From positions 497 to 12,987 of the forward strand of contig DLND01000074.1 of assembly GCA_002476905.1 (NCBI GenBank): a DNA stretch of 12,491 nucleotides. Direction: 5' to 3'. The stretch is from Flavobacteriales bacterium UBA7519. GTDB taxonomy: Bacteria > Bacteroidota > Bacteroidia > Flavobacteriales > Weeksellaceae. This document shows positions 1 through 5,918 of the stretch, one piece after another. Within the stretch, counting starts at the first letter, position 1. Each line of letters starts with the position of its first letter. The notes beneath the pieces were generated by a model. It was not told the DNA's origin. It saw nothing but the letters and a program-made list of their open reading frames with translations, and did not search any database. Made by a program: the position numbers and the translations under genes.

Positions 1-2
1 TA

Positions 3-776
3 AAGGTTGATTCTATTCATTTCTGCACATTTGGAAATTCTAAGCCGTTTAGAATTAGGGTAAGGAATATTCTTAATGATAACTACACCAACTTCTATAT
101 CAAAAAAGCTGATGCTTCCAGAATTTATGGATTAGAGTTTGAAGACTTCTTTTCGCCAAACAGAATTAATTTTCTTGTCTTCAAAAATACATTGATAGAA
201 GAACACATTCTTGGCATACCTGGCGATGTCTTTATCAAAAATTATTTATCACAGTGTACTGAACTTGAAAAAGCTCAAATTGCCAAAGAATTTGTAAAAT
301 TCAATGAAAGATGTCTGATTGGTTTATTGGGTGATATGCGTTCATATAATTATGTCGTGATTCCTATTCACGATTTTGATCAGGTTGTTTACAGAATTAG
401 AGCGATTGATTTTGATCAGCAGAGTTACGAAGGACAACTTAAAATATACATTCCCCAATATTTCAAAGAAAATATGGAAATGGTGGAACTCGTAAATAAG
501 AAACTCAAACCTAATTCTATAGAACAATATAGAAAAGAGGTTCGCTCTGCAATTGCTAAAAGAGTTCTGACAAGTAATCAGAGATATAAGGATTTGATAG
601 AAATTATGAAGACGGATAACATTTCTTCACCGGAAAAAATATCAGAATTGGCTATTTCTCTTCAAAAACTAACTTACAATACTCAGTTTAAAAAATGTAA
701 AAATATGGGCGAGATTTTGGAGACCGGAATTAACTTTATCATAAAGAATTATCAACATTCCCAAATAAAAAAATAG
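3..776 (+). CDS. Unrecognised protein, 3' part of gene
   Basis: The reading frame is open from the left edge of the window (codon AAG at 3) to TAG at 774-776, so the gene starts outside the window. The visible part is 257 residues and begins KVDSIHFCTF. A TTG at 192 lies inside the frame and is not a credible start, because the 63 codons before it read as ordinary protein. No signal peptide or membrane segment is visible. I do not recognise the family. Segments FNER (visible residues 100-103), GDMRSYNYVV (110-119) and RAIDFDQQ (133-140) are spaced a little like the catalytic loop and metal-binding Asp of a kinase-like or HipA-like fold, but this is weak inference. The C-terminal third is charged and helical. 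The last codons overlap the terminator and final base of rnpB on the other strand. Confidence 0.75.
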   Translation, partial: KVDSIHFCTFGNSKPFRIRVRNILNDNYTNFYIKKADASRIYGLEFEDFFSPNRINFLVFKNTLIEEHILGIPGDVFIKNYLSQCTELEKAQIAKEFVKFNERCLIGLLGDMRSYNYVVIPIHDFDQVVYRIRAIDFDQQSYEGQLKIYIPQYFKENMEMVELVNKKLKPNSIEQYRKEVRSAIAKRVLTSNQRYKDLIEIMKTDNISSPEKISELAISLQKLTYNTQFKKCKNMGEILETGINFIIKNYQHSQIKK

Positions 777-783
777 AGAAGCG
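763..783 (-). terminator. rnpB terminator (P1 strand plus U-tract)
   Basis: The 3' strand of RNase P helix P1 (CGCTTCTC on the minus strand) is followed directly by TATTTTTTTATTTG. A stable GC-containing helix followed by a U-run is the form of an intrinsic terminator. The U-run is the complement of the last codons (Ile-Lys-Lys-stop) of the convergent gene ending at 776, so the sequence serves both genes. Confidence 0.5.
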
Positions 784-1066
784 CTATAAGCCGGATTCTG
801 TTAAAGCTTGTTATTTATCTACGATTATCATTACTGAGAATCTTTAGCTGCTTACCCCTCATCAACGGACGAGCCGCCCTTAGCTGATGATATACTTAGC
901 ATTGCACCGCATAGAGTTTACCTGGTTTCACTACAGCCGAACTGTACTTGCTTTCTGTTGCACTTGTCCTATTTTCACAAATGACGGATGTTATCCGCTA
1001 TGCTGCTCTACGGTGTCCGGACTTTCCTACCCAAAAATGAATTCGGATCAACAAGCCACGCTTCTC
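776..1066 (-). ncRNA. rnpB: RNase P RNA (catalytic RNA of ribonuclease P)
   Basis: This is the RNA subunit of ribonuclease P, which removes the 5' leader from tRNA precursors. On the minus strand the universally conserved block GGAAAGTCCGGACACCG (complement of 1011-1026) lies near the 5' end. The block CAGAATCCGGCTTATAG (complement of 784-800) lies near the 3' end. These are the two halves of the P4 core. The ends were placed by helix P1: GAGAAGCG (complement of 1059-1066) pairs perfectly with CGCTTCTC (complement of 776-783). The resulting 291-nt length is compact for a bacterial type A RNase P RNA. A TAnnTTTG promoter element sits 5 bp upstream of the predicted 5' end, which independently supports that end. 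The last base overlaps the stop codon of the convergent gene. Translatable frames inside this gene are not real proteins. Confidence 0.96.
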
Positions 1067-1071
1067 TGTTG

Positions 1072-1079
1072 CAAATTTA
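1072..1079 (-). promoter_or_regulatory. rnpB promoter -7 element
   Basis: On the minus strand this reads TAAATTTG, an exact match to the Bacteroidota housekeeping -7 consensus TAnnTTTG. Transcription would start about 6 nt downstream, at or near 1066, where the P1 helix of RNase P RNA begins. No convincing -33 TTTG was found at the expected spacing. Confidence 0.65.
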
Positions 1080-1243
1080 CTAATAAAGGCTGAGCTTTTA
1101 CGCTTATTACCAAACTTCTTTACTAAAGACCAAATCCAGAATTGAAAATAATTTTTGTAATCATCCTAATAAATCTTGGCGATGGATAAGCTTTCAAGAC
1201 AGCGATTATTGAAAAATCGAAAAGATACTCGAAAATAAATTGT

Positions 1244-1251
1244 TATTTTTG
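1244..1251 (+). promoter_or_regulatory. Putative -7 element of the sigma-factor operon
   Basis: The sequence TATTTTTG matches TAnnTTTG and ends 25 bp before the ATG at 1277, giving a leader of roughly 19 nt. No clear -33 TTTG is seen at normal spacing. The rest of the 1067-1276 interval holds the rnpB promoter on the other strand and otherwise AT-rich sequence in which I see nothing. Confidence 0.45.
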
Positions 1252-1276
1252 TATATTTCTTATCTTCGTTTCCAGA

Positions 1277-1771
1277 ATGGAGAGTAAACAGAAAGAGTTT
1301 TCTAAGCTTATAAAGGATAATCAGGGACTTATTATCAAGGTTTCCCGGCTTTATACCCATTCTTTGGAAGACCAAGAAGACCTTTTTCAGGAGATTGTGT
1401 TACAACTCTGGAAATCTTACGACTCATTCCAAGGTAATTCCAAAATTTCTACGTGGATGTATCGTGTTGCGCTAAATACCGCAATCACATTATTCAGAAA
1501 AAAAACAAGACAGCCACAGACGGACGAATTACAGGATTTTCACAGCAAAAATTTTTTAGAAGATTCTGATGAAAAACAGCAACAGATTTCCTTATTGTAC
1601 AAGGTTATTAAAATGTTGCCCGATGTAGAAAGAGCAATCGTGATGATGTATCTGGACGATGAACCTTACAAGGAAATCGCAGAGACATTAGGAATCACGG
1701 AAGTAAATGCCAGAGTGAAAATGAACAGATTAAAGAAAACATTAAAAGAATTAATGATAAAGCATGCCTAA
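1277..1771 (+). CDS. ECF-type RNA polymerase sigma factor
   Basis: This is a 164-residue group IV (ECF) sigma-70 family factor that would direct RNA polymerase to a dedicated set of promoters. Region 2 spans about residues 9-78 and contains the core-binding stretch EDLFQEIVLQLW (34-45) and the -10 recognition helix around STWMYRVALNTA (58-69). A variable linker follows (79-104). Region 4 (105-160) contains LPDVERAIVMMYLDD and a helix-turn-helix ending in ITEVNARVKMNRLKK, which would bind the -35 region. Length is normal for the family, and no extra C-terminal domain is present. The ATG at 1277 is the first start after the predicted promoter. Its stop overlaps the next gene by 8 bp, so the two are translationally coupled and the membrane protein is the likely regulator. 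The target regulon cannot be told from the sequence. Confidence 0.93.
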   Translation: MESKQKEFSKLIKDNQGLIIKVSRLYTHSLEDQEDLFQEIVLQLWKSYDSFQGNSKISTWMYRVALNTAITLFRKKTRQPQTDELQDFHSKNFLEDSDEKQQQISLLYKVIKMLPDVERAIVMMYLDDEPYKEIAETLGITEVNARVKMNRLKKTLKELMIKHA

Positions 1772-2450
1772 CTCAGAAGACTTTGATATAGATTCTCTCA
1801 AAAAATCCTGGCAGGAACAGGTGATTTCTGACGGATACAATCAGGATGAAATTGAGGTGATGCTGAATAAAAAATCCAGAAATTATGTAAAATATATTCT
1901 GTGGATCAGTATTGCAGAATTTATTGTTTTCGGACTAATTAATTTTATTTCCATTTTTTCCAGTGACTTTCATACGGATTTTACAAACATCCTGAATAAA
2001 TTGCAGATCAGAAATCAGCCGGATGTACAATTTTCACTAGATAAAATCTATAACAGTATGAGAATTCTGAGTCTTTTTATAACCGGTATTTTCGTGGTTG
2101 TGTTTTATCTAAACTATAAAAAAATCAATGTAGAGTCTAATCTTAGAAAGTTTATTATACATATCATAAAATTCAAAAAAACGGTTAATCTCTTTATATT
2201 CAGTAACGTTTTGCTGCTGGTATTATTTATCGGTAGCTCGATTAGCCTGCTTACAATAACGATTAGAAGGCAAAATATTCATGTAGATAATCCTACCTTC
2301 TTGAGCCTGCTTATTGCGGTGAGCTTAAGTCTGCTAATCAGTATTGTGCTTATATTACTATATTACAAGCTAGCGTACGGAATTATTCTAAAAAGATTAT
2401 CTAAAAATCTGAATCAACTGGAAAAAATTGATTCAAAAAAAGAAAATTGA
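1764..2450 (+). CDS. Four-helix membrane protein, probable sigma-factor partner
   Basis: This 228-residue protein is predicted to sit in the inner membrane. The N-terminal 40 residues are polar and acidic and contain SLKKSWQEQ (11-19). Four hydrophobic segments follow at about residues 43-66, 98-117, 141-166 and 178-203, then a charged tail ending KIDSKKEN. The ATG at 1764 lies inside the last codons of the sigma gene (ATGCCTAA overlap). Such an arrangement is typical of ECF sigma factors and their anti-sigma factors, and the cytoplasmic N-terminal stretch could bind the sigma factor. However, I see no zinc-binding HxxxCxxC or other classical anti-sigma domain, so the function is inferred from context only. 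Similar flavobacterial proteins are sometimes given unrelated enzyme names in databases; nothing here supports an enzyme. Confidence 0.8.
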   Translation: MPNSEDFDIDSLKKSWQEQVISDGYNQDEIEVMLNKKSRNYVKYILWISIAEFIVFGLINFISIFSSDFHTDFTNILNKLQIRNQPDVQFSLDKIYNSMRILSLFITGIFVVVFYLNYKKINVESNLRKFIIHIIKFKKTVNLFIFSNVLLLVLFIGSSISLLTITIRRQNIHVDNPTFLSLLIAVSLSLLISIVLILLYYKLAYGIILKRLSKNLNQLEKIDSKKEN

Positions 2451-2460
2451 TTTTTGATTT

Positions 2461-2555
2461 GGGCAGCTTTTCCGCGCTCCGTTCCCGCTATCCCAAAAAA
2501 AGCCAATTCTTTTCCCAGCTTTTTTTTGGGATGAGCTCCACTCAGCTCGGGCTGC
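2461..2555. repeat. Imperfect intergenic inverted repeat (REP/MITE-like)
   Basis: The centre is a near-perfect palindrome. TCCCAAAAAAAGC (2491-2503) pairs with GCTTTTTTTTGGGA (2518-2531) with one bulged T, around a 14-nt loop. Outside it the arms continue imperfectly. GCAGC at 2463-2467 pairs with GCTGC at 2551-2555, and CCGCGCTCCGT on the left resembles CCGAGCTGAGT, the complement of the right arm. The sequence is much more GC-rich in its outer arms than its surroundings. It lies 10 bp after the sigma operon and could act as its terminator, but its overall form suggests a dispersed, non-coding genomic repeat. No target-site duplication was identified. Confidence 0.6.
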
Positions 2556-2611
2556 AACTGATTCGTACTCAAATTCAGTCCTATTAACTATGACATTGTG
2601 ACATTTTTCCC

Positions 2612-2619
2612 TATCTTTG
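2612..2619 (+). promoter_or_regulatory. nusB operon promoter -7 element
   Basis: TATCTTTG is an exact TAnnTTTG match and ends 24 bp before the ATG at 2644, leaving a leader of about 18 nt. Just upstream a direct repeat TGACA-TTG-TGACA (2591-2603) lies between the -7 element and the expected -33 region. It could be a regulator site or chance. No -33 TTTG at standard spacing was found. Confidence 0.6.
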
Positions 2620-2643
2620 CAACCACAAAAAAGATCTTTGAAA

Positions 2644-3549
2644 ATGCTGGGAAGAAGACAAATCCGCGAAAAAGTTGTAGAAACACTCTATTCTTATTAT
2701 CAAAATCCAATAAAATTTGATGCTCTGCAGAAGAATATGTTCTCAGAAATCAATAAAATTTATCATCTCTACATCTATGAGCTCAACTTTCTTGTTGGAC
2801 TAAAGCGTATTGCAGAAGACCAGATAGAGATTGGGAAAAACAAGTTCATCAAAACGGCTGAAAACGAAAATCCCAATCAGAAATTCGTCAGAAACCAAAT
2901 CCTGATTCAGCTAGAAGATAATGAAGAGAGAAGAAGTTTCTCGGAAAAACACAAAGAACTGAACTGGGATCCTAATGATGAATTGCTTGTTAAAACATTC
3001 CAAAGAATCAAAGCAGGGAAACGTTATCAGGATTATATGCAGGACGAAGAAATTTCCTTCGAAGACGACCAGAAGTTTATCGGAAAACTTTTCCTAAGAT
3101 ATGTAGCAGAAAATACCGATTTACACGACCGTTTTGAGGAAAAAGAAATGTCTTGGGCAGATGATTTTCACATTGCAAATTCAATGATTCAGAAAACCAT
3201 TGGTTTTATGAAAGAATCAGAACCATCTCACACGCTCATCAAAATGCTTAAAGATGACGAAGACGAAGATTTTGCAAGAAAACTACTCAGCAACTCTCTT
3301 AACAACTGGGAAGATACCGAAAAAAAGCTGGAATCCAAATTACTAAACTGGGACCTGGAAAGAATCTCCCTTATGGACAGAATCATTCTTGTAGCAGCTA
3401 TTACAGAACTAGACAGTTTCCCACTTACAGCATCCAGAATCATTATCAATGAATATATTGATGTCTCTAAGGTTTACGGAACCGAAAAATCCCATATCTT
3501 TATCAACGGTATTCTTGATAAATACACCAAAGATCTAGACCGAGTTTAA
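2644..3549 (+). CDS. nusB: Transcription antitermination factor NusB
   Basis: NusB binds boxA RNA with NusE (ribosomal protein S10) and prevents early termination of rRNA transcription. The 301-residue protein carries the recognisable NusB C-terminal part at about 233-298. It contains LLNWDLERISLMDRIIL, AAITEL and the conserved SRIIINEYIDVSKVYGTEKS-type stretch (264-283). The opening LGRRQIREKVVETLYSYYQ (2-20) corresponds to the RNA-binding RRxARExxxQ... start of NusB. The protein is about twice the length of E. coli NusB: residues about 25-190 form a long, charged, helical insertion between the first helix and the canonical core. Long NusB is usual in Bacteroidota. ATG 2644 was chosen because the upstream TTG at 2617 lies within the -7 promoter element. 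It is the first gene of an operon with the DUF1573 lipoprotein (21-bp gap) and yajC. Confidence 0.93.
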   Translation: MLGRRQIREKVVETLYSYYQNPIKFDALQKNMFSEINKIYHLYIYELNFLVGLKRIAEDQIEIGKNKFIKTAENENPNQKFVRNQILIQLEDNEERRSFSEKHKELNWDPNDELLVKTFQRIKAGKRYQDYMQDEEISFEDDQKFIGKLFLRYVAENTDLHDRFEEKEMSWADDFHIANSMIQKTIGFMKESEPSHTLIKMLKDDEDEDFARKLLSNSLNNWEDTEKKLESKLLNWDLERISLMDRIILVAAITELDSFPLTASRIIINEYIDVSKVYGTEKSHIFINGILDKYTKDLDRV

Positions 3550-3570
3550 TACTAAAAGTAATATATACAT

Positions 3571-4068
3571 ATGAAATCAATTAAATTACTAGCAGTTGCA
3601 GTACTTTGTACAGTTGCTTTTTCTTGTAACAAGAAGGAAGAGACTACAGAAGCAAAAAATCTGGATTCCGCTCAGGCAAATACTGTTGTGGAGGCACTAT
3701 CTCAGCAAGAAAACCCTGCTGATACAGAAATGCTGGCAGAAGCTAAAAGCAAACCACTAACAACCGTAGCATTCAGCGAAACTGACCATAATTTTGGTAA
3801 CATCAAAAAAGGCGAAAAAGTAGAGCACATCTACGAAGTGACTAATACTGGAACTAATCCTTTGATTATCTCTAATGTGAAGCCAGGTTGCGGATGTACA
3901 GTTCCGGATTATACAAAAGAGCCAATCTTGCCAGGTAAAAAAGGAAAAATCACTTTACATTTCGATTCTACAAATTTCGATGGAGCAGTTAACAAAGCAG
4001 CTGATGTTTTCGTAAATGTAGAAAAAGCGCCAGTTAGATTAACATTCTCAGCTAACATTTTACCATAA
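3571..4068 (+). CDS. DUF1573 domain lipoprotein
   Basis: This 165-residue secreted lipoprotein has a basic start (MKSIK), a hydrophobic stretch (5-17) and a lipobox VAFSC with the lipidated Cys at 19, followed by CNKKEE. Residues 20-64 are a low-complexity acidic linker. The DUF1573 domain occupies about 65-164. It has the hallmark GNIKKGEKVEHIYEVTNTG segment (76-94), the PGCGCT motif (105-110), and a beta-rich end. DUF1573 is an immunoglobulin-like fold common in Bacteroidota envelope proteins and of unknown biochemical role. The two cysteines of CGC (107, 109) could bind metal or form a disulfide; this is inference. The gene sits 21 bp after nusB and 4 bp before yajC, so it is almost certainly co-transcribed, and an envelope or secretion-related role fits. 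Confidence 0.9.
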   Translation: MKSIKLLAVAVLCTVAFSCNKKEETTEAKNLDSAQANTVVEALSQQENPADTEMLAEAKSKPLTTVAFSETDHNFGNIKKGEKVEHIYEVTNTGTNPLIISNVKPGCGCTVPDYTKEPILPGKKGKITLHFDSTNFDGAVNKAADVFVNVEKAPVRLTFSANILP

Positions 4069-4072
4069 GATT

Positions 4073-4402
4073 ATGTTGACAGTATTTTTACAAGCAGCTC
4101 CAGCACAGTCGATGACGCCAACGTTATTGATGATTGGATTGATGTTCGTTGGATTTTATTTTCTGATGATTCGTCCACAAATGAAAAAACAAAAGCAAGA
4201 GAAATCTTTCCAAGAAGCTTTGAAACCAGGCGCAAAAGTAGTGACTACTTCGGGGATGCACGGAACAATCTTTTCCATCACAGAAGACGGAGTAATTTTG
4301 GAAACATTGAGTGGAAAGCTAAAATTCGAAAAAGCGGCTATTTCCAGAGATTTTACAATCGCAAGATTTCCAGAAACTTTTGGAGTAGAGAAGAAGAAAT
4401 AA
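4073..4402 (+). CDS. yajC: Sec translocon accessory subunit YajC
   Basis: YajC is a small inner-membrane protein that associates with SecDF and the SecYEG protein export channel. The 109-residue product has one transmembrane helix at about 15-33 (TPTLLMIGLMFVGFYFLMI). The family signature FYFLMIRPQMKKQK (28-41) follows at the cytoplasmic edge. The soluble part carries GAKVVTTSGMHGTI (53-66) and a beta-rich tail ending in lysines. Length matches the family. The ATG at 4073 is 4 bp after the stop of the DUF1573 gene, so translation is probably coupled. It is the last gene of the operon and is followed by a strong terminator. Confidence 0.95.
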   Translation: MLTVFLQAAPAQSMTPTLLMIGLMFVGFYFLMIRPQMKKQKQEKSFQEALKPGAKVVTTSGMHGTIFSITEDGVILETLSGKLKFEKAAISRDFTIARFPETFGVEKKK

Positions 4403-4425
4403 TTTCAACAATTATTCTAAATATT

Positions 4426-4456
4426 AATCGCCCGAAATCTAAGATTTCGGGCGATT
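4426..4456. terminator. Bidirectional intrinsic terminator after yajC
   Basis: AATCGCCCGAAATCT (4426-4440) and AGATTTCGGGCGATT (4442-4456) are exact complements, forming a stem of about 13-14 bp with a minimal loop. The plus strand continues CTTTTATTAT. It ends the nusB operon, and being symmetric it may also stop transcripts from the facing tlpA-like gene, whose stop is 42 bp away. Confidence 0.9.
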
Positions 4457-4497
4457 CTTTTATTATCAAATCAACGATTTATCAAATTAACAAATCA

Positions 4498-5055
4498 TTA
4501 TTTCGTCACTTGATCAATAAATTCCAAAACAGAATCTTTGCTCCAATCCATCGAACTATCTTCTTTTTTCAGGATTCTACCGTCCTTTGCAATCAGATAA
4601 GTTGTGGGAAAAACTGTTGGCAGGATTTTCGGGTCCAGCGGACTTTCTGCGATGTAAACAGGAGCCGTATAATTATTCTCTTTCAAGAATTTTTTCACAT
4701 CTTCCTCTTGATCTTGCATAGCAATCAGCGCAAATTCCATTTTGTCTTTTTTCAATTGATAAAGCTTCTCAATCGTCGGCCATTCCGTTCTGCAAGGCGG
4801 ACACCAAGTTCCCCAAAAATTAAGGAAAAGAACTTTTCCGCGCAGGTTTTTCAGATTAGTACTACTTGTGTTGATTCCTTTCAAATCGATGTTCAGAACA
4901 TCATCAGGAAGCATCGTTTCATTATTGATTTTCGCCACTGTCGGGCTCATCGCAATCTGTTCCGATACAAAATCACGAAGCGGTTTTATCAAAGCAAAAG
5001 CCGATAAAACAACGACCAGAATAATATAGATTAGATTTTTTCTCAGAAAATTCAT
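4498..5055 (-). CDS. TlpA-like thiol:disulfide oxidoreductase, membrane-anchored
   Basis: This is a 185-residue thioredoxin-fold protein facing the periplasm. An uncleaved signal anchor spans about residues 7-24 (NLIYIILVVVLSAFALI). The thioredoxin domain (about 50-185) has the strand LRGKVLFLNFWGTW leading into the redox motif WCPPC (84-88), and the cis-proline in FPTTYLI (P150). WCPPC and this layout are typical of the TlpA/ResA group, which reduce disulfides in apocytochrome c or other envelope proteins. The actual partner cannot be told here. ATG at 5055 was preferred over a TTG at 5064; this leaves an 11-bp gap to the upstream thioredoxin-like gene. It is the last gene of the aroC operon. 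Confidence 0.9.
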   Translation of the reverse strand: MNFLRKNLIYIILVVVLSAFALIKPLRDFVSEQIAMSPTVAKINNETMLPDDVLNIDLKGINTSSTNLKNLRGKVLFLNFWGTWCPPCRTEWPTIEKLYQLKKDKMEFALIAMQDQEEDVKKFLKENNYTAPVYIAESPLDPKILPTVFPTTYLIAKDGRILKKEDSSMDWSKDSVLEFIDQVTK

Positions 5056-5066
5056 CAGAATCAAAT

Positions 5067-5633
5067 TTAAAGTAATTCTAAAAGTTCCTCTATCGTATCA
5101 AAACCTCTGTTTTTTGCATAATAAGTCTGCAATTCTACATAAAATTTTTCTTTAGGAAATTCTTCAGGATTGGCTTTATGTTTATTCAAAAGTTCGGTTC
5201 CGTGTTTTGGTCTTGGTCCCCAATGCGCAATTTCATTAAAATCCTCATCCAAGAAAATGACAATCGGAATAGATTTTCCGCCGTTGGTCAGATAATTTTC
5301 AATCAAACTTGGTTCTTGATCACGGTAAGAAATTTTAACTTCGAATTGTTCAAAAAACTTCACAACAACAGGAATTACCTGACTGGCGTCACCACACCAA
5401 GCTTCCGAAATAATCAAAATTTTTCCATTGAATTTTTTCTTAGCTAAAGTTTCAACTTGTTCAGAATTCGGAAGATATTTTTCCCACATTCTGTTCATTC
5501 TTTGGATTCCCAGTCGGTAATATTCAGCATAATCAGCTTCTTGGGTATCTTTTGGATTTCCGAGTCTTTCTCCGGCATCACGTAGATATTCTGTGTAAGA
5601 AACAGCGTTGTCCCAATATTGTTTGATGTCCAT
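5067..5633 (-). CDS. Thioredoxin family protein with WCGDA motif
   Basis: This 188-residue protein is probably cytoplasmic, since it has no signal peptide. Residues 1-65 form a helical N-terminal extension. The thioredoxin-like domain starts at about 70 with GKILIISEAWCGDASQVIP, which places WCGDA (79-83) at the site of the usual WCxxC. The cis-proline segment SIPIVIFLD follows (121-129, P123). Only the first cysteine is retained, so classical dithiol exchange is not possible. The WCGD signature is known for the Thioredoxin_9-type family (PF14595), so this is a family trait rather than a mutation. The function is not established; a monothiol role is inference. It lies 3 bp after the 91-aa gene and 11 bp before the tlpA-like gene. 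Confidence 0.88.
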   Translation of the reverse strand: MDIKQYWDNAVSYTEYLRDAGERLGNPKDTQEADYAEYYRLGIQRMNRMWEKYLPNSEQVETLAKKKFNGKILIISEAWCGDASQVIPVVVKFFEQFEVKISYRDQEPSLIENYLTNGGKSIPIVIFLDEDFNEIAHWGPRPKHGTELLNKHKANPEEFPKEKFYVELQTYYAKNRGFDTIEELLELL

Positions 5634-5636
5634 TCT

Positions 5637-5912
5637 TTATTTTATTGAATTATTGTAATACATTTCTTGCAATTCATCTGTGTTCCTATGATATTCGCTT
5701 AGTTTGTTATCGATCAAATGTTTGATAAAGCTTTTTAAATCTTTGTGTCCAGAATCTTGGCTGAAATGATAATGTTTTTCATAATGCCAAAATAATGCTT
5801 TAGGATTCAAAAAATTGAGTGGATTTTCATCTTTACCACAAAAAGGATTTTCCGATTCTCCATTGTAATATTTATAATGCTGAAAATCATCATAAACATC
5901 AAGTGCGCTCAT
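5637..5912 (-). CDS. Conserved-looking 91-aa protein of unknown function
   Basis: I do not recognise this protein. It has 91 residues, no signal peptide and no membrane segment. It is unusually rich in aromatic residues and histidine: 9 Tyr and 7 His, including HYKYY (12-16), LFWHYEKHYHF near the middle, and MYYNN near the end. One cysteine occurs in NPFCGKDENP. ATG 5912 is 6 bp after the aroC stop, and its TAA at 5637-5639 is 3 bp before the thioredoxin-like start. Such tight packing between two real genes on the same strand argues strongly that it is expressed. The composition would allow metal binding, but no defined motif supports it. Confidence 0.8.
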   Translation of the reverse strand: MSALDVYDDFQHYKYYNGESENPFCGKDENPLNFLNPKALFWHYEKHYHFSQDSGHKDLKSFIKHLIDNKLSEYHRNTDELQEMYYNNSIK

Positions 5913-5918
5913 TTGATA

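Noticed and set aside
887..1093. Plus-strand 68-aa open frame
   Set aside because: It lies almost wholly inside rnpB on the opposite strand, and its sequence is fixed by the conserved RNase P core.
2617..2643. TTG start giving nusB nine extra residues
   Set aside because: The TTG is part of the TATCTTTG promoter element, and the ATG at 2644 gives the normal family start.
5056..5064. TTG start for the TlpA-like gene
   Set aside because: An ATG nine bases downstream gives a typical signal anchor and a more normal gap to the upstream gene.
5378..5400. Loss of the second cysteine in the thioredoxin-like protein as a mutation
   Set aside because: WCGD-type active sites are a known feature of this thioredoxin-like family, and the rest of the gene is intact.
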